5,982 nucleotides of DNA from Deferribacteraceae bacterium (GCA_031278965.1 JAITJJ010000103.1:1-5982), one strand, 5' to 3'. Counted from the first letter of the stretch, positions 1-5,863 are shown. Translations and numbers: made by a program. Notes: a model not told the origin generated them from the letters alone.

Positions 1-788
1 AATGCCGAACCGCATATCACCGGATTAAACGTCAGGTTAATGGTGCCTTTGCGGATCACCGCCATTATCTCCTCTGCGGAGAGTTCTTCGCCCTCCAGAT
101 ATTTATTTAAAAATTCCTCGTCTGTTTCAGCAAGGGTTTCAAGCATTTCCACCCTGTATTTAGCGGCACTTTCTTCAAGATCGGCAGGAATCGCGCCATA
201 TTCGTATTTTGCCCCCAACTCTTCGCCATGCCAAATTACGGAGCGCATACGAACAAGATCAACCATCCCTTCAAACTTATCCTCACGTCCGATGGGTATC
301 CCTATCACAAGGGGTTTTGCGCCGAGCCGATCTTTCATCATCTCGACTACCCGCTCAAAGTTTGCCCCTACCCTATCCATCTTATTGACAAAAGCGATCC
401 TTGGAACCCGGTATTTATCCGCCTGCCGCCACACGGTTTCCGATTGGGGCTGAACGCCGCCCACAGCGCAGAAAACCGCCACGGCTCCGTCCAACACCTT
501 TAGAGAGCGCTCCACTTCAATGGTAAAATCCACATGCCACGGAGTATCTATAATATTTATCTGATGATCGCGCCAGAAGCATTGAACGGTGGCGGAAGTA
601 ATCGTAATCCCCCGCTCGCGCTCCTGCTCCATCCAATCGGTGGTGGCGGCGCCGTCGTGCACTTCGCCTATTTTATGGGTAACGCCGGTATAAAAGAGGA
701 TTCTCTCCGTTGTGGTGGTTTTGCCGGCATCTATGTGAGCCATAATCCCGATATTTCTCATAACATTAAGGGGCTTAACTCTGGGCAC
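1..788 (-). CDS. fusA: Elongation factor G, N-terminal GTPase domain (partial, runs off left edge)
   Basis: EF-G is the ribosomal translocase; it hydrolyses GTP to move tRNAs and mRNA after peptide bond formation. I translated 262 codons from a GTG at 788-786, preceded by AAGGAG about 6 nt upstream. The G domain is nearly complete: P-loop AHIDAGKT (residues 17-24), switch I with ERERGITITSA (56-66), G3 at 81-84, NKMD (135-138), and the G5 GSA at the window edge (260-262). A normal EF-G is about 690 residues, so over half lies outside the window. It is the third gene of the str operon, 15 nt after rpsG, and has no promoter of its own visible. Oddity: G3 reads DTPW rather than DTPG (residue 84, codon TGG at 539-537), while all surrounding residues are typical. 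Identification is very secure; whether the Trp is real is not. Confidence 0.97.
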   Translation of the reverse strand, partial: MPRVKPLNVMRNIGIMAHIDAGKTTTTERILFYTGVTHKIGEVHDGAATTDWMEQERERGITITSATVQCFWRDHQINIIDTPWHVDFTIEVERSLKVLDGAVAVFCAVGGVQPQSETVWRQADKYRVPRIAFVNKMDRVGANFERVVEMMKDRLGAKPLVIGIPIGREDKFEGMVDLVRMRSVIWHGEELGAKYEYGAIPADLEESAAKYRVEMLETLAETDEEFLNKYLEGEELSAEEIMAVIRKGTINLTFNPVICGSA

Positions 789-803
789 AATAATCTCCTT
801 AAC

Positions 804-1274
804 TTACCAACGGAAGTGAGCGAACGCGCGGTTTGCCTCTGCCATTTTATGGGTATCTTCCCGCCTTTTTACAGCGCTCCCCTTGCCGTTTGACGCATCC
901 AATATCTCCGCCGCAAGGCGCTGATACATAGTGCGCTCTTTGCGGGAACGGGCGGCGCTGATTATCCAGCGTATGGAGAGAGCCTGACTCCGCTCTGAAC
1001 GAACCTCTTGCGGCACTTGATAGGTTGCGCCGCCAACACGGCGGGACTTGACTTCAAGACGGGGGGTGACATTCTCCACAGCCTTGCGGAAGCGTTCCGC
1101 CCCATTTTCCCCGCTGTTTTTCTCAACCAAGGATATAGCTTTGTAAAATATCCCCTCCGCCGTGCTTTTACGCCCGGAATACATTAAATTATTGACAAAT
1201 TTAGTTATGAGCACATCGCCGTAAATCGGATCCGGCAGCACTTCACGTTTTTGAGCAACTCTCCTGCGAGCCAT
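804..1274 (-). CDS. rpsG: 30S ribosomal protein S7
   Basis: S7 is a primary 16S rRNA binding protein that nucleates assembly of the 30S head and lines the E site. The 156-residue length matches bacterial S7. Diagnostic segments are the LPDP near residues 13-16, the RRVGGATYQVPQEV hairpin (78-91), the IRWI helix (101-104) and the C-terminal KMAEANRAFAHFRW. The ATG at 1274-1272 follows GAGGT at a good distance and fits the family N-terminus MARRR. It lies 13 nt after rpsL and 15 nt before fusA, so the three are almost certainly one transcript. In Escherichia coli S7 represses its own operon by binding the rpsL-rpsG spacer; here the spacer is only 13 nt, so that mechanism is unlikely in the same form. 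Nothing abnormal is seen. Confidence 0.98.
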   Translation of the reverse strand: MARRRVAQKREVLPDPIYGDVLITKFVNNLMYSGRKSTAEGIFYKAISLVEKNSGENGAERFRKAVENVTPRLEVKSRRVGGATYQVPQEVRSERSQALSIRWIISAARSRKERTMYQRLAAEILDASNGKGSAVKRREDTHKMAEANRAFAHFRW

Positions 1275-1287
1275 ATCTTACCTCAGC

Positions 1288-1659
1288 TTATTTCGGACGT
1301 TTAGCCCCGTATTTTGAACGGGATTTCCTGCGGTTCTGAACCCCTGCGGTATCCCCCGCACCTCTGATAACCTTGTAGCGCACACCCGGAAGGTCTTTTG
1401 TCCGTCCGCCTTTAACCAGAACCACCGAGTGCTCCTGAAGATTGTGCCCTATCCCTGGGATATAGGCTGTCACCTCTATACCGTTTGTCAGGCGCACCCT
1501 TGCTATCTTTCTGATAGCCGAGTTGGGCTTTTTAGGCGTAGTCGTGGAAACGCGCACGCATACGCCGCGCCTCTGCGGATTTGATTGCAAAGCGGGAGAC
1601 TTGGTTTTCTTCACCATAGACTTCCGGCCAAATTTAACTAACTGGTTAAGCGTCGGCAA
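1288..1659 (-). CDS. rpsL: 30S ribosomal protein S12
   Basis: S12 sits at the decoding centre of the 30S subunit and affects translational accuracy. The 123-residue product has the family N-terminus MPTLNQL, the TTTPKKPNSA loop (39-48), GHNLQEHS (71-78), VKGGRTKDLPGVRY (82-95) and the basic C-terminus SKYGAKRPK. The start is TTG at 1659-1657, chosen because it gives the conserved N-terminus and is preceded by a strong GGAGGT (1670-1665) with a 5-nt spacer; nearby ATG and GTG triplets are out of frame. Lys43 and Lys88, the positions classically altered in streptomycin resistance, are wild type, and Asp89, the RimO methylthiolation site in some bacteria, is present. It is the first gene of the str operon here; rpoC, a frequent upstream neighbour, is absent. 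Confidence 0.98.
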   Translation of the reverse strand: MPTLNQLVKFGRKSMVKKTKSPALQSNPQRRGVCVRVSTTTPKKPNSAIRKIARVRLTNGIEVTAYIPGIGHNLQEHSVVLVKGGRTKDLPGVRYKVIRGAGDTAGVQNRRKSRSKYGAKRPK

Positions 1660-1664
1660 CGGAC

Positions 1665-1670
1665 ACCTCC
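1665..1670 (-). promoter_or_regulatory. Strong Shine-Dalgarno site deciding the TTG start of rpsL
   Basis: GGAGGT lies 5 nt before the TTG at 1659. It supports TTG as the true start because the neighbouring ATG overlaps this site and is out of frame. Confidence 0.85.
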
Positions 1671-1697
1671 ATTAATTTAAAACAATAAACGCTCTTT

Positions 1698-1729
1698 TTA
1701 AGCAATTTTCTTAAGCAAAATTCAAGCAA
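1698..1729 (-). repeat. Three short direct repeats (TTGCTTRA) in the rpsL leader
   Basis: Read on the minus strand, TTGCTTGA (1729-1722), TTGCTTAA (1718-1711) and TTGCTTAA (1705-1698) occur at spacings of 11 and 13 nt in the untranslated leader upstream of rpsL. Roughly one-turn spacing could suit a protein binding site, but in AT-rich DNA this may be chance. No function is assigned. Confidence 0.35.
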
Positions 1730-1852
1730 GCCTTATAGTTTGTTTTTTCTTAAAAAAAAGAAAAACAGCCCATTCAAAAGAAACTCCGTTAAACCGCACA
1801 GAACACAGTTTTAACCCTTCGTTTCATCAAAGGCTTATTATTGCAGACAGGG

Positions 1853-1881
1853 AGTATATACTAAACCAAAATTCAACGCAA
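1853..1881 (-). promoter_or_regulatory. Candidate sigma70-type promoter of the rpsL-rpsG-fusA operon
   Basis: On the minus strand, TTGCGT (1881-1876) is followed after exactly 17 nt by TATACT (1858-1853). The -10 matches the consensus at five of six positions; the -35 at only three. Transcription would start near 1846, leaving an rpsL leader of about 185 nt. It lies just past the end of the repair gene, which fits a separate promoter for this highly expressed operon. This is an inference from consensus matching only. Confidence 0.5.
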
Positions 1882-2141
1882 GCACTTTTTTCATTAAATT
1901 TAAAAAAAATTATTGCGAATGGCTGCCGACTATTCCAAAGCGTCTCATTTAAGCAACATATAGTGTTTTCTCTTATCAGGAACAAGCCTTTCAAGGCTGT
2001 ATCGGAGCATAGTTCTCGGCATAAAAACGGCGTATCTGTCAAGGAAAGTTAAGAGAGCGTTTTCGTTAGCCTTCCCCGCCTCCCGCAAGCTCCACCCCAC
2101 CGCTTTGTGTATAAGATCACGGGTTTTCAGCTCCTTTGCAA

Positions 2142-2206
2142 GGGCGGTTTCACCCCGCTGCCCTTTGGGGACAGGGAGGCTTACGCGGCAATTGCGGGGC
2201 GGTTTC
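2142..2206. repeat. Short direct repeat GGGCGGTTTC in the insertion
   Basis: GGGCGGTTTC occurs at 2142-2151 and again at 2197-2206, 55 nt apart, with CCCCGC (2153-2158) facing GCGGGG (2194-2199). This adds to the nested repeat structure of the insertion and may mark its left part. Confidence 0.5.
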
Positions 2207-2223
2207 GGAAGGCACGAGCAAAA
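2181..2223. repeat. Insertion repeat copy A
   Basis: 43 nt aligning without gaps to 2301-2343 at 31 of 43 positions; 10 of the 12 differences are transitions. It contains the perfect palindrome GCAATTGC at 2188-2195. Confidence 0.7.
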
Positions 2224-2261
2224 GCCGGAGCCGGTCGGCGGATTGTTTGCTGGCATAAATT

Positions 2262-2297
2262 CGTCAACGCTCTCTTCCCCCGCAAAAAGCGTTGACG
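2262..2297. repeat. 10-bp perfect inverted repeat (hairpin) between the two insertion repeats
   Basis: CGTCAACGCT (2262-2271) is exactly complementary in reverse to AGCGTTGACG (2288-2297) with a 16-nt loop. It falls between copies A and B and so forms the middle of the insertion. Confidence 0.75.
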
Positions 2298-2300
2298 CAC

Positions 2301-2343
2301 TTGCACGGCAGCTGCGGAGAGGCTCTGCAAAGCATGAGCAAAA
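2301..2343. repeat. Insertion repeat copy B
   Basis: Second copy, offset exactly 120 nt from 2181-2223. It contains the palindrome GCAGCTGC at 2308-2315 in the equivalent position. The two palindromes differ only in their central dinucleotide (AT versus GC), so the symmetry is kept in both copies. Confidence 0.7.
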
Positions 2344-2463
2344 TGCATTGTAGTAACGGCGGATAAAGTGTTCCGCAAGTTCAAATGTCAGATCGGTCTG
2401 CTTATGGGCTCTGATATTATAAAACGAGGAGACCACCGCTATACGCTCTTTCCACAGATTCCC

Positions 2464-2479
2464 GGAGTTTGCAAACTCC
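2464..2479. repeat. 16-bp perfect palindrome just after the premature TGA
   Basis: GGAGTTTGCAAACTCC is its own reverse complement and begins two bases after the in-frame TGA when read on the minus strand. As RNA it can form a 6-bp stem with a UGCA loop. It encodes ordinary family residues (EFANS), so it may be incidental. Confidence 0.8.
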
Positions 2480-2880
2480 CATCAGGTTGTGCAGTCGCCG
2501 CTCTTATACCAATAAGCGCCCGAAATATAGGGAGAAGAAATATCCACAATGTCCCAGTTGTTGACGCGCTCAACATTGCGGATAAATAGATCGTATACTG
2601 CTTCAAGTTCTCCGGCAGCCCTCTTTACCATAACCAAAAGGGCAAAGTGGCGCGCCTCATGCCATTCGGATTTAAGAAGTTCCTCCAGATCGGTTAAGGT
2701 TAATTCCTTCCCGTATCTTTTAACCAATCCTCTTATATCAGCGACAGTAAAACCTAAAAATTTATCCCCTTCACCGTATTCGCCCCTCCCTGTCTTAAAA
2801 AACCGGAGGGAAGACGCTGCCTTCTTGGGATCTTGCTCTCGTATCAAAATCTCTAATATCTCACTGTGATTCATAGAAGC

Positions 2881-2909
2881 AATATATCAGAGCGTCATAT
2901 AAATATCAA
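2881..2909 (-). promoter_or_regulatory. Promoter of the alkylation repair gene, probably giving a leaderless mRNA
   Basis: On the minus strand TTGATA (2909-2904), a 17-nt spacer and TATATT (2886-2881) each match the sigma70 consensus at five of six positions. Only six bases (2880-2875) separate the -10 from the ATG at 2874, so transcription should begin at or within a base or two of the start codon. There is no Shine-Dalgarno sequence before the ATG, which agrees with leaderless translation. Confidence 0.6.
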
Positions 2910-3117
2910 TAGAAAGCTCCGTATCGCCCCGCGCCGCCTATTATCCAGGTAAGGCTATTTAACCTAAACAACTTCTTTTAATCAACGTTTTCAAGCAACA
3001 TACAGCTTTTCAAAAAATTCGGAGCAATACAAAAAAGCTCCCTGAGTTGGGGTTTTTCGTAAATGCGCGAATAGCGCTGTTTTATGCAGGAGAAACTCTT
3101 ATAAAAGAAAAAAAGGC

Positions 3118-3146
3118 TTTACACCTTATTTATTTAAATAGATACT
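3118..3146 (+). promoter_or_regulatory. Candidate sigma70-type promoter of the phosphate transporter operon
   Basis: TTTACA (3118-3123, five of six consensus bases), a 17-nt spacer, then GATACT (3141-3146, four of six). Transcription would start near 3153, giving a leader of about 70 nt before the TTG at 3225. Confidence 0.5.
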
Positions 3147-3158
3147 ATGTAACCTTAT

Positions 3159-3170
3159 TCATAATTATGA
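3159..3170. promoter_or_regulatory. 12-bp perfect palindrome at the transporter promoter, possible operator
   Basis: TCATAATTATGA lies just downstream of the predicted transcription start, a position where a bound repressor would block transcription. It does not look like the enterobacterial Pho box. AT-rich palindromes also arise by chance, so the regulator and the function are unknown. Confidence 0.35.
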
Positions 3171-3224
3171 TTTTATCGTGATTCGGCGGTTTGTACACTT
3201 TTTGATTAATAACGGAGCTTAATT

Positions 3225-4868
3225 TTGAGCGGCTGGTTTACAATTATTTCCGGATTGGTAGGCGGTTTGGGGTTATTCCTTTACGGCATGAAACTCATGT
3301 CGGAAGGGCTTCAGAAATCAGTCGGGGAGAGCTTAAAAAAGATCTTGGAGAAGCTCACCGCCAACAGGTTTGTGGGGGCTGGGGTGGGAACCCTTGTAAC
3401 CATACTCATTCAAAGCTCTTCCGCAACAACCGTTATGATAGTAGGCTTTGTAAACGCGGGGCTCTTAAACCTCACTCAAGCGCTAAGCGTTATCTTGGGC
3501 GCCAATATCGGCACCACCATCACCGCACAGATCATTGCCTTTAAAATTTCGGCAGCGGCGCTGCCCGCGGTGGGTGTTGGCGGCGGTATGGTTCTGTTTG
3601 CAAAGCGCACCAAGATAAAATATATGGGAGAGATCATCTTAGGGTTCGGGCTCCTCTTTTTTGGGATGAATATTCTAACCGAAGGTTTAGCCCCCCTTCA
3701 GGATTCTCAGAAGTTCAGGGATCTCTTTCTAACCTTTGCCGATATACCGTTCCTTGCGGTTTTTGTGGGAGCGCTTACAACCATTATAGTTCAGTCAAGC
3801 TCCGCCACGGTAGGAATCACTATGGCGCTTGCCTCCAACGGTTTGGTGGACTTTCCATGCGCCGCCGCCCTTATTCTGGGGGAGAATATCGGCACCACCG
3901 TCACCGCCAATATTGCCGCAATAGGTGCAAGCCGCTCCGCAAAACAAGCCGCCTTCGGACACTTTTTCTTTAACGTGGCGGGGGTTATCTATATGCTTAT
4001 CCTCCTAAAGCCATTTGTATGGCTTGTGGATCTTATTACCCCGGGAGACCCGTCTTTTATGACGGCAGACGGCACTATTCCGTTTGTTTCCCGTCATATA
4101 GCAAACTTTCATACCATGTTTAATATTATAAATATGGCGGTCTTTCTCCCTCTGATAAATATAGTTGCAGCCATTATAAATAAGGTGATAAAAACCGATC
4201 CGGAGCAGAAGTTCCGCCATACCCGCCTGGCGCCCGCCATGCTTTCCACCCCTGAAACCGCTCTGGCGCAGGTGCGCTCGGAGTTAAGCGTTATGGCAAA
4301 GATTGCCCTTGATTCCATTGTTCTGGCGAGGGACGCTGTGGTATCCCGCAAATCCAAGGGAATGCAGGTTGCGGCGGAATATGAAGCAACCCTTGACGCG
4401 TACAAGATAGAACTCTTTGCTTTCATTGATATGCTGAATCTTAAACCGTTGAGCGACAAATCGCTCTCAAGCCTTGAAACGATCCGCATAATTACATCAA
4501 ACCTTGAAGAGATAGGGGATCAGACGAGAAAGATTATGAAATCCGCCGAAAAGATCATAGAAAAGAAACAGAATATATCCAGCGCCGCCAACAAAGAGTT
4601 AATAGAGATTTTCAGCGTGGTGATAGCCTTTGCCGCCAACACCTTTGAAGCCTTTTCAACCGGGAAACGCCAAACAGAGGAAGAGATCTTTTTAGAGGAT
4701 AAGATTGACGGCATGCACAAGAGTTTCAGAAAGAACCACCTAAAGCGGCTCAACAAAGGGATTTGCTCTCTGGAAGCGGGGATGCACTTCGTGGATATAT
4801 TAAATGCCCTTGAGAAGGTGGGGGATCATACTTTCTCCATAGCCCAGACCAATAACTATAACAGGTAA
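3225..4868 (+). CDS. Na+/phosphate cotransporter (NptA/YjbB type, COG1283) with PhoU-like C-terminal domain
   Basis: Inner-membrane protein expected to move inorganic phosphate with sodium; bacterial relatives such as E. coli YjbB have been linked to phosphate export, so direction is uncertain. The 547-residue product has the two inverted halves typical of the family, each with a QSSSAT motif (63-68 and 190-195) followed by GANIGTT (92-98) or GENIGTT (219-225). Hydrophobic helices cover residues 5-320. From about 345 to the end it is helical and PhoU-like, with the two signature EEIGD (428-432) and EKVGD (530-534) metal-binding-type motifs. The start is TTG at 3225, with GGAG at 3214-3217 seven nt upstream; it gives a family-like N-terminus (GLGLFLYGMKLMSEGL). 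The next gene starts 5 nt after its stop, so they are probably cotranscribed. Length and motifs look intact. Confidence 0.93.
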   Translation: MSGWFTIISGLVGGLGLFLYGMKLMSEGLQKSVGESLKKILEKLTANRFVGAGVGTLVTILIQSSSATTVMIVGFVNAGLLNLTQALSVILGANIGTTITAQIIAFKISAAALPAVGVGGGMVLFAKRTKIKYMGEIILGFGLLFFGMNILTEGLAPLQDSQKFRDLFLTFADIPFLAVFVGALTTIIVQSSSATVGITMALASNGLVDFPCAAALILGENIGTTVTANIAAIGASRSAKQAAFGHFFFNVAGVIYMLILLKPFVWLVDLITPGDPSFMTADGTIPFVSRHIANFHTMFNIINMAVFLPLINIVAAIINKVIKTDPEQKFRHTRLAPAMLSTPETALAQVRSELSVMAKIALDSIVLARDAVVSRKSKGMQVAAEYEATLDAYKIELFAFIDMLNLKPLSDKSLSSLETIRIITSNLEEIGDQTRKIMKSAEKIIEKKQNISSAANKELIEIFSVVIAFAANTFEAFSTGKRQTEEEIFLEDKIDGMHKSFRKNHLKRLNKGICSLEAGMHFVDILNALEKVGDHTFSIAQTNNYNR

Positions 4869-4873
4869 AAAGC

Positions 4874-5794
4874 TTGCCTTCCCTGGAAACAGCTCTTTTC
4901 TCATGCTTTACCCCCGGCGAAAAGGTAATAGCGGGGTTAAGCGGAGGCACCTTTTCCGCCCTTGCAGCTTGGGCGGCTAAAGAAGCGGGGGGAGTTGTGG
5001 AAGGAGTAACGCTCCTCCTCTATGAAGATGATATCAGGGGCGCTGAAAAAACCGCCGCCCGGCTTGGAATAAACTTAAATGTTGCGGATTACCGCAGCTT
5101 TTTCGGTGAAGATGTTTTAAGCGTATATTTTTCCGCCTTAAAAGACGGCAGGGTGCCTTTGACGTGCGAGTTCTGCGCCGCCCGCGGGAGGACGGCTTAT
5201 CTATTTAAAGAGTTTACGCGTCTTAACGCCCAAAAGTTTGTGACCGGAGATCTTGCACGGGTTGCGGCTTGGAAAGACGGATATGCAGTGTATAAAGCCA
5301 GGAGCGGGAGAGATGCCAGCCGCTCCCTTGCCCTTGTGAACCCGCTCGCTCTCCCGTATATGCTAACGCCGCTCGGAGAGGCTGAAAGCTCCGGAAAACT
5401 CTTGCTCCTTGCAAAGAAGTTGGGACTTGATAACCCCCCAGACAGAAAAAAACCGTGTTCCCCAAGCAGTGCGGGGGTTCTTGAAAGTATCGGCGCAAAT
5501 GCGCTATGCACCGTGTCGCCTATGTCTGAAATACCCGAAAAAAGAGATTCATATATAAGAAATATCAGGCTCGCAAACACCGTTTTCCGCAAAGATGAAC
5601 CGCCCGTGTCAGAGGTATCTCTGGTTCTTGGGAGGGGGTATAAAAAAATTCCCGCGCTTTTGGAGATATTTTTCGGCGGGGAAGCGTCAATATTAACCGA
5701 CAAGCCTATGCCGCCTCCCCCGCGGGGTGAGATTGCGGCGCTCTACAGCGGCGAAAGGTTGATCGGGGGTGGGATATGCAGGCGATATGAGTGA
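4874..5794 (+). CDS. Divergent MnmA-like protein (tRNA 2-thiouridylase family, altered PP-loop)
   Basis: MnmA adenylates and thiolates U34 of certain tRNAs. This 306-residue protein (MnmA is usually about 350-380) follows the same plan. It has an N-terminal nucleotide-binding fold with GLSGGTFSA (21-29) where MnmA has GxSGGVDS. Next is GRVPLTCEFC (92-101), aligning with GRTPNPxxxC, so Cys101 matches the nucleophile Cys102 of E. coli. TGDLAR (124-129) matches TGHYAR, TPLGE (165-169) matches FPLGD, and Cys193 matches the second catalytic Cys199. The C-terminal PPRGEIAALYSGERLIGGG matches the barrel signature PGQxxxxYxGxxxLGGG. The PP-loop Asp is replaced by Phe27, and the usual DSQ before the second Cys is missing. 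The only in-frame start is TTG at 4874, with a weak AGG site overlapping the transporter stop. It is either a specialised sulfur-transfer or nucleotide-binding paralogue or one losing ATP pyrophosphatase activity. Family assignment is good; activity is unknown. Confidence 0.8.
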   Translation: MPSLETALFSCFTPGEKVIAGLSGGTFSALAAWAAKEAGGVVEGVTLLLYEDDIRGAEKTAARLGINLNVADYRSFFGEDVLSVYFSALKDGRVPLTCEFCAARGRTAYLFKEFTRLNAQKFVTGDLARVAAWKDGYAVYKARSGRDASRSLALVNPLALPYMLTPLGEAESSGKLLLLAKKLGLDNPPDRKKPCSPSSAGVLESIGANALCTVSPMSEIPEKRDSYIRNIRLANTVFRKDEPPVSEVSLVLGRGYKKIPALLEIFFGGEASILTDKPMPPPPRGEIAALYSGERLIGGGICRRYE

Positions 5795-5863
5795 TTGAAA
5801 AGAGGGGCTTGTTTCCTCTCATAATTCTCTGCTTTTAAGTATCTTGGCGGAATAGTTGTTATC

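Larger units (their letters stand above)
2120..2350 (-). mobile_element. Candidate small repeat-bearing insertion inside the alkylation repair gene
   Basis: Boundaries are approximate and come from comparison with the expected protein family, not from target duplications. The insert adds about 75 codons without changing frame or adding a stop. It has two diverged 43-nt copies exactly 120 nt apart, a perfect 10-bp inverted repeat between them, and it looks more GC-rich than its flanks. The encoded peptide is Cys-, Arg- and Pro-rich, with FCSCFAEPLRSCR echoed by FCSCLPKPPRNCR 40 residues later, unlike the helical host protein. This resembles the coding-sequence palindromic elements known in Rickettsia, but I cannot assign it to any named family. 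No transposase is encoded, so any mobility would be in trans. Confidence 0.5.
1945..2874 (-). pseudogene. DNA alkylation repair protein (AlkD-like HEAT-repeat glycosylase), interrupted by in-frame TGA and carrying an insertion
   Basis: AlkD-family proteins are HEAT-like helical DNA glycosylases that excise alkylated purines. The reading frame is continuous from ATG 2874 to the TGA at 1947-1945 except for one in-frame TGA at 2484-2482 (codon 131). Before it are the family segments RFFKTGRGEYGEGDKFLGFTV (split here as RFFKTGRGEYGEGD and KFLGFTV, residues 24-44) and NNWDIVD (105-111), with Trp107 and Asp111 matching Bacillus cereus AlkD Trp109 and Asp113. After it are NLWKERIAVV (Arg144 matching Arg148), DLIHKAVGWSLRE (Trp matching Trp187) and MPRTMLRYSLERL. 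Thus both halves keep active-site residues. Between LAEHF and DLIHK there are about 84 residues where relatives, as I recall them, have about 7-9: an in-frame insertion bearing repeats. Translation ending at codon 131 would lose half the fold. The stop could be a true nonsense mutation (TTA Leu to TGA fits the family) or a sequencing error. Confidence 0.85.
2875..3224. other. Divergent intergenic region, 350 nt, AT-rich
   Basis: No coding region, tRNA or other known RNA gene is apparent. It contains the promoter of the repair gene at its left end, a promoter for the transporter near 3118-3146, a palindrome at 3159-3170, and a possible hairpin at 3033-3057 (AAAAGCTCC pairing with GGGGTTTTT, with two G-U pairs). 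The hairpin has no plus-strand gene upstream to terminate. Confidence 0.7.

Noticed and set aside
1742..1765. A/T-only inverted repeat GTTTTTTCTT...AAGAAAAAC as a terminator
   Set aside because: The stem is almost all A-T pairs and lies inside the proposed rpsL leader. Low-complexity sequence is enough to explain it.
1945..1947. Genome-wide reassignment of TGA to an amino acid
   Set aside because: The same gene ends properly at a TGA (1945-1947), and so does the MnmA-like gene (5792-5794), each at the expected family C-terminus.
2105..2384. Overlapping open frames on both strands within the insertion
   Set aside because: They match no family I recognise, lack ribosome sites, and are explained by stop-poor GC-rich repeat DNA. 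They were not annotated.
1945..2436. Separate gene starting at GTG 2436
   Set aside because: It has no ribosome binding site and is plainly the C-terminal half of the upstream reading frame in the same phase.
2482..2484. In-frame TGA as a selenocysteine codon, since a stem follows it
   Set aside because: The stem is only 6 bp with a 4-nt loop, unlike a bacterial SECIS, the family position is hydrophobic rather than Cys, and no AlkD-type selenoprotein is known to me.
1951..3005. Near-identical AAGCAACATAYAG at 1951-1963 and 2993-3005 flanking the repair gene, as insertion duplications
   Set aside because: The first copy is ordinary coding sequence (YMLLK end of the protein) and the similarity stops after 13 bases, so chance is likelier.
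5801..5819. AGAGG...CCTCT hairpin after the MnmA-like gene as terminator
   Set aside because: The stem is only 5 bp with a 9-nt loop and no T run follows; the structure at 5864-5885 is a better candidate.
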